A DNA stretch of 64,000 nucleotides. Origin: Taibaiella sp. GTDB taxonomy: Bacteria > Bacteroidota > Bacteroidia > Chitinophagales > Chitinophagaceae. The stretch spans positions 186,001-250,000 of the forward strand of contig JACDGL010000003.1 of NCBI GenBank assembly GCA_013815385.1, written 5' to 3'. Both the position numbers and the translations under genes were made by a program. Shown one piece after another: positions 35,175 to 44,035 of this stretch. The notes under the pieces are model-generated. The model was not told the DNA's origin, ran no database searches, and saw nothing but the letters and a program-made list of their open reading frames with translations. Positions within the stretch are counted from its first letter, which is position 1. Every line of letters starts with the position of its first letter.

Positions 35175-37679
35175 TTACATAGTGATATCGTAGCGGGAAG
35201 TAAGCTGAGTAGCTACCTCACTAACCGTATTGGTCAATTTCTTTAGATAGGCTGCCATAACATCCGGGTCAATCTCGTCTACAACTGCGGTCTCGATGTA
35301 GATAATGCCTTCTCTTAATGAATCAATACCCATATTCTGTAAAGAAGGTTTGATGCGGTGAGCAAGGGTACGCACTGTCTCTATATCATTATTTGCAAAC
35401 GCCTCATTCATCCGCCTTATGGAGTTGGGCACTTCTGTTACGAATAACTGGAGCATCTTCAGCACAAAGTCGCTATTGCCGCGGCTGATGCCATTGAGCG
35501 ATGATAAGTTATATAATGGAGCAACATTGTCCTTAGTATCTTCTTCAACGTTTTGCTTCCCAACATTTACCCATTTAGTAACTACCTGCATCAGCTTTGC
35601 CTCATCAAAGGGCTTTGCGAGATAATCATTCATACCGGCGCTAAGGCAATGCTCCGCTTCACCTTTGAGCGCATTTGCCGTAAGGGCAATAATGGGTATG
35701 TCTGCACTAATCTCTTTACGTATCAGCTGCGTAGCTTCTATACCATCCATTACCGGCATCTGCATATCCATCAGTACTACATCATATAGCTGCCTGCGGA
35801 GCATATCGACCGCTATACTGCCATTGACAGCGCTGCTTATTTCGGCCTTATAATTCCTTAAGATCGTAGCTGCAATAAGCCGGTTCAAATCATTGTCTTC
35901 AACCAGCAATATCTTCTTGCCTGCGAGTATGTCTTTATCGAAAACAACAATTTTCTTAGCGGGAAGATCCTGCCGGGTACCTATCTCCAAAGAAATGGTG
36001 AAGGAGATAACAGTACCTTCATTCTTCCTGCTAGATATTTCCATATTGCCTCCCATCAGCTCTACTAATTGTTTGCTGATGCTCATACCCAGGCCCGTAC
36101 CACCATACTTGCGCGTTACAGAACTATCTTCCTGGCTAAACTTTTCGAATATGCGCTTGATAAATTCTTCTTCTATACCAATGCCTGTATCAGTTACAGT
36201 GAAGCAGAGCTTTTGTTTTGATTTATCCTGGCTTACCAATTTGCATCCGATAGAAACGCTTCCACTCTCCGTAAACTTGATCGCATTGCTCATGAGATTC
36301 ATGAGCACCTGATTAATACGATACGGATCGCCTATTAATACCGGCGCAACAGCCTTATCAACTTCAAATCCTAATTGTAAGCCTTTCTCCTCCGCTTTAT
36401 ATTGCAGCAAATTTACTGCATGCTCCATAAGCACCCTGGCAGTAAATCCTATCTCTTCAAATTCTATCTTTCCTTCCTGCACCTTTGAGAGGTCAAGAAC
36501 ATCATTAATTATCACCAGCAGATTTTCGGATGCGGTTGCAATTGCATTGAGATAGTATTCCTGCTGGCTATTGAGGCTGGTACGCTGCAATAGCTGGGTC
36601 ATCCCTTTGATGGCATTCATGGGGGTGCGGATCTCATGACTGATATTGGCAATAAAAACTTCTTTGGCCCTGGATGCATTATCTGCATCCTGCTTGGCTG
36701 TCCTTAAATCCGCTTCCAACTCTTTTTGTGTCGTGATATCAAGGTACATATCAGTGGAGCCTACAAATGCGCCGTTCTTATCATAAAGAGGCGCACCGCT
36801 TATCAGCCACCACTTAGCCTGGCCGCGTTTATTACGCACTTCCAATTCGTAGGCATTGCTTAAGCCTCCCTTGCGGAGCAGCATGTTCTCATTAAATGTA
36901 CTCACGCCCTCGCCACGAAGAAAGAAATCTGCTTTTTTGCCTATCAATTCTTCGGGTTGGTAACCACTTATTTCGCTAAAGCTGTGATTGGCATATTTTA
37001 TACATTGCTCATTATCCATTTCCACCATTCCGAGATTCATGTTCTCTATGATGTTGCGGAATTTTTCTTCGCTGTGCTTCAAGGCTTCTTCGGCATTAAG
37101 CCGGGCGGTAATATCCTGCGCGAAGCCGATGATATATGCATCCTCTCCTTCACCAGCCAGATAATTCTGGTATAAAAGGAATTTCTGATCGCCGGATTTG
37201 CTTTGCACGCACATTACGCCTTCGCTTGACCTATGTTCAACTATATACTGCAGATAGTCGACCTGGAAGGAATTCCGGTATTTTGCAGGCATCAACTCAC
37301 GGATATTGGTACCCACTATTTCTTCGTAGCGGTAGCCTAGTGTATGGCAGGCGTATGGATTGATAGATATGAGGTGACCTTCAAGATCGTGGATACATAT
37401 CCAGGCCTGGCTATAATCAAATATTTCCCTGTACCTTTCTTCTGATTTCTTTACCTGTTCTTCTATTACGGCTTCAGGCATATCACCACCATTCCCCTGC
37501 CGGTACCTTCCTACATTAACTTCCTGTGCCCAGGTTTTGCGATCAGGGTTATTCTGTGCCTGCTGCAGGCTTTTATGAAGTGCCTGCAATTGCTTTTCCT
37601 GCGCTGCCAGCCTTTCTTCCAGCGCTAATCTATGGGCCCTTTCTTCATCCAGCAATTGCTGAAGTGGTATTGCATCCAT
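35175..37679 (-). CDS. hybrid sensor histidine kinase (PAS-PAS-HisKA-HATPase-REC-HPt)
   Basis: An 834-residue cytoplasmic hybrid kinase without TM segments. A coiled coil (about 1-45) precedes two PAS domains (about 80-195 and 205-325). HisKA follows with the phospho-His in ANISHEIRTPMNAIKGM, then HATPase with NLMSNAIKFTESG, DTGIGIEE and GGTGLGMSISKQ. The receiver has KILLVEDNDLNR and the phospho-Asp in VVLMDMQMPVMDG. A C-terminal HPt carries its His in LAHRIKPSLQNMG. All phosphorelay residues are present, so an internal H-D-H relay is possible. It begins one base after the stop of the sigma-54 regulator gene, its likely output. Confidence 0.93.
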   Translation of the reverse strand: MDAIPLQQLLDEERAHRLALEERLAAQEKQLQALHKSLQQAQNNPDRKTWAQEVNVGRYRQGNGGDMPEAVIEEQVKKSEERYREIFDYSQAWICIHDLEGHLISINPYACHTLGYRYEEIVGTNIRELMPAKYRNSFQVDYLQYIVEHRSSEGVMCVQSKSGDQKFLLYQNYLAGEGEDAYIIGFAQDITARLNAEEALKHSEEKFRNIIENMNLGMVEMDNEQCIKYANHSFSEISGYQPEELIGKKADFFLRGEGVSTFNENMLLRKGGLSNAYELEVRNKRGQAKWWLISGAPLYDKNGAFVGSTDMYLDITTQKELEADLRTAKQDADNASRAKEVFIANISHEIRTPMNAIKGMTQLLQRTSLNSQQEYYLNAIATASENLLVIINDVLDLSKVQEGKIEFEEIGFTARVLMEHAVNLLQYKAEEKGLQLGFEVDKAVAPVLIGDPYRINQVLMNLMSNAIKFTESGSVSIGCKLVSQDKSKQKLCFTVTDTGIGIEEEFIKRIFEKFSQEDSSVTRKYGGTGLGMSISKQLVELMGGNMEISSRKNEGTVISFTISLEIGTRQDLPAKKIVVFDKDILAGKKILLVEDNDLNRLIAATILRNYKAEISSAVNGSIAVDMLRRQLYDVVLMDMQMPVMDGIEATQLIRKEISADIPIIALTANALKGEAEHCLSAGMNDYLAKPFDEAKLMQVVTKWVNVGKQNVEEDTKDNVAPLYNLSSLNGISRGNSDFVLKMLQLFVTEVPNSIRRMNEAFANNDIETVRTLAHRIKPSLQNMGIDSLREGIIYIETAVVDEIDPDVMAAYLKKLTNTVSEVATQLTSRYDITM

Positions 37680-37680
37680 T

Positions 37681-39033
37681 TCAATTCAACATTATTTCCT
37701 TATCCTGAATCTTCTTATAAATAGTTGACTTACCTATATCCAATATATCTGCTACACGCAACACATCATTATCATACTTATTCAGGAAATACCTTATGAT
37801 GTCATTAGTGAATTCTTTTAATGTTTTTTCCTGGGTCATGTATACCTCGTTGCCAGAAACCGTATTAAAAGTAATATCATCGGCCATTATTTCCTTTTCA
37901 TCACACATCACTGCTGCCAGGTCTATCAATGCTTTTAATTCGCGTACATTGCCCGGATAAGCATACTTCATTAGCTTATCTTTTGCATCGTTGTGCAAGG
38001 CTATAACCGGCATTTTATTGGCTTTACAAAATTCATCCAGAAAGAAACGCGCCAGCAATAAAATGTCCCCTCCACGTTCGCGAAGCGGTGGCAGGTCTAT
38101 AGGTAACCCTATAATACGATAATAAAGATCTTCCCTAAAATTTCCCTTTCTTACTTCTTCGAATAGGTTTTTATGGGTGGCTACTATTATCCGCACATCC
38201 AGCGCTACCCTTTCATTACCCCCTACCCTGTATATCTCGCGCTCCTGCAGCACTCTTAATAGCTTGCTCTGCACACTCATATCCAGCTCTGCTATTTCAT
38301 CCAGGAATATTGTTCCCTTGTTTGCTTCTTCAAACTTACCGGCTTTCCTGTTGAGCGCCCCAGTAAACGCCCCCTTTTCATAACCAAACAATTCACTTTC
38401 AATCAGTTCGCGCGGTATAGCTGCCATATTAACTGCTACCAGCGGTTTGTTTTTCCTATCAGAATTGTAATGGACCGCTTTGGCAACTACTTCCTTACCA
38501 GTTCCTGTTTCGCCGGTAATAGATACGTTAATATTGGTACGTACGGCTTTCTCAATAAGCGAAAATACTTTTTGTAAGGGGACGCTATTCCCTTTTATAA
38601 GTTTGCTGAAATCGTATTTATGCCCCAGTTCTTCCCGGAGGTGCTCTACTTCGTCTACAAGAGATTGGTGCTCCCGGATGCGGATCACTGCATTCCACAG
38701 CAGGTCTTTGGTATTATCATCTTTAATAAAATAATCTGATGCCCCGCTTTTTAATATTTCTACAGCAGTAGTAATATTTTCCTGGGCGCTGATGACTATA
38801 ACAGGAATAGAGGCATTTGTCTCCTTAATCTTTTTTAGCAGCTGTAGTCCGTTCCCATCGGGCAATGTATAATCAATTGTTATCAGATCAGGTTTCCTAT
38901 GTAACTGCGCCAGGCATTGACCTGCTGTAGTAAATAACGATATATCGTAATCGGGATTTAGCGCTAAATGATATTGCAGTATTTCTCCATACCATGGGTC
39001 ATCTTCTACGATAAATATTCTAAACTTTTCCAT
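37681..39033 (-). CDS. sigma-54-dependent response regulator (NtrC family)
   Basis: A 450-residue regulator. Its REC domain (about 1-120) has acidic EDD at the start, the phospho-Asp in LITIDYTLPDG and the conserved Lys in DYFIKDD. The AAA+ domain (about 140-375) carries Walker A GETGTGKEVVAKAVH, the sigma-54 contact loop GAFTGA, Walker B IFLDEIAEL and the Arg region RGGDILLLARFF. A Fis-type HTH ends the protein (NDVLRVADILDIGKSTIYKK). It should activate sigma-54 promoters when phosphorylated, presumably through the adjacent hybrid kinase. It heads the operon with the hybrid kinase and rmuC. Inverted repeats just upstream of the start may be autoregulatory sites. Confidence 0.93.
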   Translation of the reverse strand: MEKFRIFIVEDDPWYGEILQYHLALNPDYDISLFTTAGQCLAQLHRKPDLITIDYTLPDGNGLQLLKKIKETNASIPVIVISAQENITTAVEILKSGASDYFIKDDNTKDLLWNAVIRIREHQSLVDEVEHLREELGHKYDFSKLIKGNSVPLQKVFSLIEKAVRTNINVSITGETGTGKEVVAKAVHYNSDRKNKPLVAVNMAAIPRELIESELFGYEKGAFTGALNRKAGKFEEANKGTIFLDEIAELDMSVQSKLLRVLQEREIYRVGGNERVALDVRIIVATHKNLFEEVRKGNFREDLYYRIIGLPIDLPPLRERGGDILLLARFFLDEFCKANKMPVIALHNDAKDKLMKYAYPGNVRELKALIDLAAVMCDEKEIMADDITFNTVSGNEVYMTQEKTLKEFTNDIIRYFLNKYDNDVLRVADILDIGKSTIYKKIQDKEIMLN

Positions 39034-39037
39034 ACAA

Positions 39038-39116
39038 TGGAATTTTCCAGTTATTAAGTATTACAAAGTACAAAATCATTTAGAGAAAACAATAATGCAA
39101 TTCCGAAAATTGGAAT
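39038..39116. promoter_or_regulatory. two inverted repeats between the regulator and the receiver gene
   Basis: TGGAA-TT-TTCCA at 39038-39049 and ATTCC-GAAAATT-GGAAT at 39100-39116 share the half-site GGAA. They lie in the 205-base gap between the divergent sigma-54 regulator and the receiver gene. They may be operators; the first lies only five bases from the regulator ATG. Confidence 0.35.
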
Positions 39117-39238
39117 AAGTATCCATCCCAAGGACTTAATAAGAAGAGAAGTCACAGTAAAGTATTGATTCTATTACATTCAGCATTCTGGCATAGCGAT
39201 GGTATACATGGGTTAACGATCTCCGTAAAGAAAGGTGA

Positions 39239-39620
39239 ATGACCATTAACAGATTAAAAGTTTTTATAGTAGATGAAGACCCATTCTGTCGGATACTATA
39301 CTTACCAATATCTGCATAACATAGGCATAAAGGATATATACATGATCGGAGAAGCAGATAAGTGTATTGGTAATTTATATCTGCATCCGCACATTGTATT
39401 TCTGGATCATGAAACGCATAAAGGGAACGGACTTGAGATATTAGAATTTATAAAACGAACATATCCGGAAATATACATTGTATACATGTATGGATATGAG
39501 AATGAAACAATAAAAAACAGGGCAATAAAGAATGGTGCGTTTGAATGCATAGTGAAGGGGGAGAACGATAATGAAAAAGTAAAATCCATAGTACAGAATA
39601 TAACGAGGACTATAGAATAA
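39239..39620 (+). pseudogene. single-domain response regulator receiver, +1 frameshifted
   Basis: Two overlapping frames together make one CheY-like receiver. The first, from ATG at 39239, reads MTINRLKVFIVDEDPFC and has the acidic pocket DED. It then runs to a stop at about 39317. The second frame, one base ahead, continues GYYTYQYLHNIGIKDIYMIG and carries the phospho-Asp in IVFLDHETHKGNG and a late Lys in ECIVKGEND. Dropping one base near TGTCGG (about 39287-39291) restores about 126 codons. The restored protein resembles the receiver of the divergent sigma-54 regulator (IFIVEDDPWYG, IDYTLPDGNG). It may be a recent pseudogene, a sequencing error or, less likely, programmed frameshifting. 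Confidence 0.6.
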
Positions 39621-39654
39621 CTGCAACCAATCACTAATTAATAAAATCAAGATT

Positions 39655-39846
39655 ATGAAAAAAGCATCACTCCTGCTAGCATCACTTGTACCAGCTACTA
39701 CAATGCTGGCAAACGGCAAAGGTGTTTACACACCGCATTTTATCTTTGGCATGTCGCCATTGGTAATGCTTACAATATTTATAGTCGCATGCATGCTGAT
39801 ACCCTTGTCGCGCATAATTAAGAAAACCACCTCTCACAACCATTAG
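39655..39846 (+). CDS. small membrane protein (63 residues)
   Basis: Unrecognised. A signal-like N-terminus (MKKASLLLASLVPATTMLA) is followed by a polar loop (NGKGVYTPHF) and one clear TM helix (MSPLVMLTIFIVACMLIPLS), then a basic tail ending in KKTTSHNH. It starts 34 bases after the frameshifted receiver gene on the same strand, so it may belong to the same transcript. Confidence 0.5.
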   Translation: MKKASLLLASLVPATTMLANGKGVYTPHFIFGMSPLVMLTIFIVACMLIPLSRIIKKTTSHNH

Positions 39847-39856
39847 GATACAACTT

Positions 39857-40240
39857 CTACAATACCAGTTGCGTATATAGCTGCGATAACATTGCCGCGG
39901 CATCTATGCATAAGCCCGGGTGCACCTTTGAGGTTTGCACCACAGTGCTGCGCGTAGCTGTAAGCCAGCGAAAACGTTCCGCTATAGGAAGGTTACCTAT
40001 GGGGCCTGCCCCTACGCCACCTGCACATATCTGTGTGAAGGCATTAAGATATTCTGCTACTTCGCTGATATCTATCTTTTCAGAAAAAGCACACAGACGC
40101 TGCTCATCTATCCGGACGAGCACCTGCAGGAATTTTTGCCTGGAACAATAGAGTACTACGCCTACATTCATAAATTCCTCCCTTTCCACCTGGGGGACTA
40201 TCCTGATAACGGCGTATTCAAACAATTGATTCTCTTGCAT
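39857..40240 (-). CDS. DUF3037 domain protein
   Basis: A 127-residue cytoplasmic protein of the DUF3037 family. The typical start is LFEYAVIRIVPQVEREEFMNVGVVLYC, and the C-terminal half holds PIAERFRWLTATRSTVVQTSKVHPGLC. DUF3037 genes commonly sit next to a HipA-like kinase gene, as here: the start lies 23 bases inside the 3' end of the kinase gene, so the products are translated together. The biochemical role is unknown. Confidence 0.85.
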   Translation of the reverse strand: MQENQLFEYAVIRIVPQVEREEFMNVGVVLYCSRQKFLQVLVRIDEQRLCAFSEKIDISEVAEYLNAFTQICAGGVGAGPIGNLPIAERFRWLTATRSTVVQTSKVHPGLCIDAAAMLSQLYTQLVL

Positions 40241-41015
40241 GTTTTGCTTCTTTTACAAAAAAATCTGAATTTGCTATTCGTGCGTCTAAAAATTTCTGGT
40301 AGGCCTTGCGATGCTCTCCGGGAGAGATAAATGGCGCATCGGTCATCAGCCAGCCGTCCGGTATCAATGAAATAACAGATCGGATACGCTCCGGTGTCAG
40401 TATAGCACGAAATGCTGTATTTACAATATCCAATTCAGTAGCCTGTGGCAGTAAAACATGATCCTTTACCTGTATAAATGGCTGCGTAGCCTTACCCTCC
40501 CAATTCTGCCATGAATGATGGAAATACAAAGCCGCCCCATGGTCTATAAGCCATAGCTCCTTATGCCATAGCAGCATATTGGTATTGCGGCAGGTACGGT
40601 CTACATTAAGCAACAGACTATCGAGCCATACTATCTGTGATGCAAGCCTTGCACCAATGGCCGTGACCGCAGGATCGAAAGTAAGCGATCCGGACAAATA
40701 ATGAAGCGCCAGATTAAGCCCCACACTTGCCTTCAGCAGGTCCTGGATCTCTTCATCTGGTTCAGTTCGGCCAAAGGCCTCATCGAGGTTGGCAAATACC
40801 ACTTCGGGCACCCGCAGCCCTACTGCGCGGGCTAGCTCGCACCCTACCAGTTCTGCAATAAGCGATTTAACCCCCTGTCCCGCACCGCGAAACTTGAGCA
40901 CATACAGAAACCCATCATCGGCCTCGGCAATAGCAGGCAGTGACCCGCCTTCGCGCAGTGGAGTAACGTACCGGGTAACGTTTACTGTTCTTAATTGAGG
41001 ATCAGGATTGGACAT
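40218..41015 (-). CDS. HipA-like kinase family protein
   Basis: A 265-residue protein of the HipA-like kinase family (PI3/4-kinase-like fold). It has a Lys in FLYVLKFRGAG (Lys41), a helical Glu in IAELVGCELA and the catalytic loop LLLNVDRTCRNTN (Asp139, Asn144). A metal-binding Asp lies in LWLIDHGAAL (Asp158). It is much shorter than the HipA toxin (about 440 residues) and lacks HipA's N-terminal subdomain and an HipB partner. With the overlapping DUF3037 gene it forms a recurrent two-gene module. A protein or small-molecule kinase role is inferred; a toxin-antitoxin role is unproven. Confidence 0.85.
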   Translation of the reverse strand: MSNPDPQLRTVNVTRYVTPLREGGSLPAIAEADDGFLYVLKFRGAGQGVKSLIAELVGCELARAVGLRVPEVVFANLDEAFGRTEPDEEIQDLLKASVGLNLALHYLSGSLTFDPAVTAIGARLASQIVWLDSLLLNVDRTCRNTNMLLWHKELWLIDHGAALYFHHSWQNWEGKATQPFIQVKDHVLLPQATELDIVNTAFRAILTPERIRSVISLIPDGWLMTDAPFISPGEHRKAYQKFLDARIANSDFFVKEAKHARESIV

Positions 41016-41090
41016 TTATGTTATTCAAAATAGACTGTACAATAAACAAAAATACTATTAACTATTGTAGCTTTATTAAAACCAATAACA

Positions 41091-41492
41091 ATGGCAAACG
41101 GTACAAAGGAAAATCCCTGGAAGCTAAAAACACCACCGCAAACTTCTGAGTACGAAATGTACAAAGATGTAAAGGACGGCAAAGAGATAATAGTATGTAC
41201 CGTAGGTAAAACAGTATTGCACTATGACTACAGGGCATTGAAAGACCTGCATAGTATGCTGAAAAAGCACGGTGACTGGATGGACCTGGGCAGCGCCGAT
41301 GAACAAAAGCCCGCAAAGGAAGGTACTGTAGAGGCGTGGGGACGAGCTGAAAATAATCCCGTAGGTGGATGGTACGGATTGAAAAAAGGCCTGCGCGGAA
41401 GATTCGGGATGTATCTACCGCCGCTTATGGAAGAACTGGGCCTGGCCGAAGTGGAACACAACCCGAAGAATAACAGAATGAGGGCCAAATAG
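41091..41492 (+). CDS. conserved hypothetical protein (133 residues)
   Basis: A soluble basic protein with no signal or TM segment. The sequence pattern is of a highly conserved small protein: NPWKLKTPP, CTVGKTVLHYDYRALKDLH, HGDWMDLGSADEQKP, WGRAENNPVGGWYGLKKG and a C-terminal EVEHNPKNNRMRAK. I recall similar proteins in varied bacteria as conserved proteins of unknown function, but name no family with certainty. TAGCTTTA at about 41068 resembles a -7 promoter box. It is convergent with the helicase gene. Confidence 0.7.
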   Translation: MANGTKENPWKLKTPPQTSEYEMYKDVKDGKEIIVCTVGKTVLHYDYRALKDLHSMLKKHGDWMDLGSADEQKPAKEGTVEAWGRAENNPVGGWYGLKKGLRGRFGMYLPPLMEELGLAEVEHNPKNNRMRAK

Positions 41493-41506
41493 CCTACGAG
41501 AAATTT

Positions 41507-43414
41507 TTATACATCCATAAATTCCCATGCACTCTGGTATGCACCCAGCTTTTCTGCATAAGCGATAAAGCCTGCGTAAAAGGGGAATTGGGATAGCGTG
41601 GCACTGTCGCCAATAACCACTAGTTTTTTACGTGCCCTTGTCATTGCTACATTCATCCTTCGGATATCTGACAGGAAGCCAATAGAACCTTCAGAATTAC
41701 TCCTCGTCATACTGATGTAGACAATATCACGTTCCTGCCCCTGGAAACTATCGATGGTATTTACCGATATTTTATTTCTGTAAGATTGCAACACGGGTGA
41801 GTGAAGTAAAAGTTCATTGAGCACATGTATCTGCTGTTTGTACGGTGAAATGACAGCGATGGTGGGGAAATCAGTAACTGTATAGCAGGCAGCCAATTCT
41901 GTGGCCAATTGAGTAAGGTGCTTAAAGAGAAAGACAGCCTCTTCCGGGTTAGTGGTACTGGTACCTTCTGATACTTCATTAAAGCCACAACCGGCAGTAT
42001 CTACAAATGCCAGTGGTGCGTCTTCTGCAAATAACAAGTGCTTCGCAACAGAATAGTGTGCCTTCAGCTTATCCTGATAAAATATTGCCGAAGAGTAACC
42101 CATTATCTGCTCATTCATCCGGTACTGCTCTTCCAGCAGCACTACTGCTTCAGGATGAAGTGCAATACATTTTTCAAACAGCGTTGTGCTCAGCCCTTTT
42201 CTTGCAGCCTCATTTGATTTAATGGTGGGGGATAGCTGGCAATGATCGCCTGCCAGTACCACTTTCTCCGCCTTTAGGATCGGTATCCAGCAAGCTGGTT
42301 CCAGCGCCTGACCGGCTTCATCGATCACTACAGTATGATAGTTGATATTTCTTACTGTATAGTGATTAGCACCGACCAATGTGGCGGTTATTACCTGTGC
42401 TTTGCCTACCAGATCATCAATAATATATTGTTCCGTATTGCCTACATCCTTCATGATCTTATGCGCTGCGTCAAAAAGCGCTTTGCGCTGCTCCCGTTCC
42501 GCCTTACCAAAGTTGCGTTTATACTTATGCGCCATATTCTTGAATTCAGACGCTTGCTTCTTCAGTTTTTTTATTTCTTTCATAGCGCTGTGCTCCGCCA
42601 TTTTGCTATCGAGCGTTAGCGACATAAGCCTTTCGGACACGCGCGCGGGATTACCAACACGTAGTACATTCAGGCCCACCTCAGCCAGCTTTTCGCTCAG
42701 TAGATCTACGGCAGTATTACTGGGCGCTACTACCAGTATCTGTTTGTGCTCTTTCTTTATTAATGCATTAATGGCTTGCACCAGTGTAGTTGTCTTGCCA
42801 GTTCCCGGAGGGCCATGCACTATAGCCAGTTCATTAGCAGCTAATATCCTGGTAACGGCAGCCTGCTGGGTCGTATTTAACACCGGATCAGTGAAAGCTG
42901 TAGCATCGGCCTGAAATGTAGGGGCTATTTGTCCTGTCAAAATCCCTACTAACCGGTTCTCTTTGGGATCATCGCTGATGGCTTCTGCTCTTTTCAAAGC
43001 GTGCTGCATTTCATCATAGCTGTTATCATCAAAAAGCAGGTCTATGCCTAATTTGCCATTACTGGCCCACTCGGGCAATTCATCAGTGCGTATATTGATC
43101 TTAAGCCGGTTACCACCCTGAAAGGTAATAGTCCCCTCTACATTATGCTCCTTTGGGTCGTGGTTAGAGAAAAGCACTGCTGATGCCCCAAAACGCAACT
43201 GGTGATTTACATCCTGGTGAGTAGTGCGTTCCACTTCAACAGTAAGGTAATCGCCCCTGCTTATTTCTGATCCTCTTATAGCAATTGGATACCAGCTATA
43301 CCCATTGGCCCTACGCTCGGCTACTGAAGATGTTTCTTTGAATTTTAAGTATGCCTTCCTGTCTTCTTCCCGCTCTATGCACAGCAATTCGAGCAGGTGT
43401 TTGAAATAATCCAT
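41507..43414 (-). CDS. superfamily 1 AAA-type helicase (Upf1/SMUBP2-like)
   Basis: A 635-residue SF1B-type nucleic-acid helicase. An N-terminal OB-like domain of about 170 residues precedes Walker A (HGPPGTGKTTTLVQAI), motif II (VVIDEAGQALEPACWI, i.e. DEAG), motif III (LAGDHCQLSP), motif V (SVNTIDSFQGQERDIVYISM) and motif VI (RRMNVAMTRARKKL). This layout matches the Upf1/IGHMBP2-like bacterial helicases rather than UvrD/Rep. A coiled insertion at ~285-315 (KELKKQASEFKNMAHKYKRN region) is like the stalk of that group. DNA or RNA specificity is unknown. Confidence 0.9.
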   Translation of the reverse strand: MDYFKHLLELLCIEREEDRKAYLKFKETSSVAERRANGYSWYPIAIRGSEISRGDYLTVEVERTTHQDVNHQLRFGASAVLFSNHDPKEHNVEGTITFQGGNRLKINIRTDELPEWASNGKLGIDLLFDDNSYDEMQHALKRAEAISDDPKENRLVGILTGQIAPTFQADATAFTDPVLNTTQQAAVTRILAANELAIVHGPPGTGKTTTLVQAINALIKKEHKQILVVAPSNTAVDLLSEKLAEVGLNVLRVGNPARVSERLMSLTLDSKMAEHSAMKEIKKLKKQASEFKNMAHKYKRNFGKAEREQRKALFDAAHKIMKDVGNTEQYIIDDLVGKAQVITATLVGANHYTVRNINYHTVVIDEAGQALEPACWIPILKAEKVVLAGDHCQLSPTIKSNEAARKGLSTTLFEKCIALHPEAVVLLEEQYRMNEQIMGYSSAIFYQDKLKAHYSVAKHLLFAEDAPLAFVDTAGCGFNEVSEGTSTTNPEEAVFLFKHLTQLATELAACYTVTDFPTIAVISPYKQQIHVLNELLLHSPVLQSYRNKISVNTIDSFQGQERDIVYISMTRSNSEGSIGFLSDIRRMNVAMTRARKKLVVIGDSATLSQFPFYAGFIAYAEKLGAYQSAWEFMDV

Positions 43415-43440
43415 TATTTGTAAAGGTAGGCGGGAAATCG

Positions 43441-43989
43441 TCAGGCTTTTATTAACGAATACACAGTTTCGTCCCAGAATTTATCGTTGTGAAAAATATA
43501 GTCCTTAAAATACGCTTCGCGGACAAAGCCAGCTTTTTCAATTAGTTTAATTGATGCGATATTATCCGGACGGATAATAGCCTCCACGGAATGCAGGTTC
43601 ATCACCTGAAATCCGTAATCCAATACAGCTTTCAATGCTTCGTAGGTAATGCCTTTGCGTAAATAGTCCTCATGCAGTATATAACCTACTTCCGCACGAA
43701 GGCTTTCTTCTTTAAAACCTACATAGCCAATAATACCTATCAGCTTATCTGTTCCCTTTTCCGTAATAGCCCAGTTGATGCGTTCATTCCGGGCAGTAAA
43801 GCCTGTTATCATGTCAATAACTGCACTGGCATCTGCTAAATTTTTTGCTTGTGGGCGAGGGATATAAAACATGCTGCGTTTATTGCCCCGTATCTCCAGC
43901 ACCTGATGTTTGTCATCAGCGTACAGATTTCGCAAAACAAGCCTTTCAGTCTCTAAAACAGGAAATGGATCAAATTGAAGCTGGAGCAT
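43441..43989 (-). CDS. GNAT-family N-acetyltransferase (RimJ/RimL-like)
   Basis: An acetyltransferase of about 182 residues if started at MLQLQFDPFPVLETERLVLR, which is the usual N-terminus of the RimJ/RimL-like group. A longer start at 44049 is possible but would overlap the upstream cupin gene by 14 bases. The acetyl-CoA region contains EVGYILHEDYLRKGITYEALKAV, followed by VEAIIRPDNIASIKLIEKAGF, the classic GNAT motif A/B combination. The substrate (protein N-terminus or small amine) is unknown. Confidence 0.88.
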   Translation of the reverse strand: MLQLQFDPFPVLETERLVLRNLYADDKHQVLEIRGNKRSMFYIPRPQAKNLADASAVIDMITGFTARNERINWAITEKGTDKLIGIIGYVGFKEESLRAEVGYILHEDYLRKGITYEALKAVLDYGFQVMNLHSVEAIIRPDNIASIKLIEKAGFVREAYFKDYIFHNDKFWDETVYSLIKA

Positions 43990-44035
43990 TGTTGCACCTT
44001 TCTGGTGAAATATAGAATATCTATTAAATGAGGAA

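Noticed and set aside
39187-39210. TGGCATAGCGATGGTAT as a sigma-54 promoter for the receiver gene
   Set aside because: The -24 GG is present but the -12 GC is GG at the required spacing, so the invariant dinucleotide is missing.
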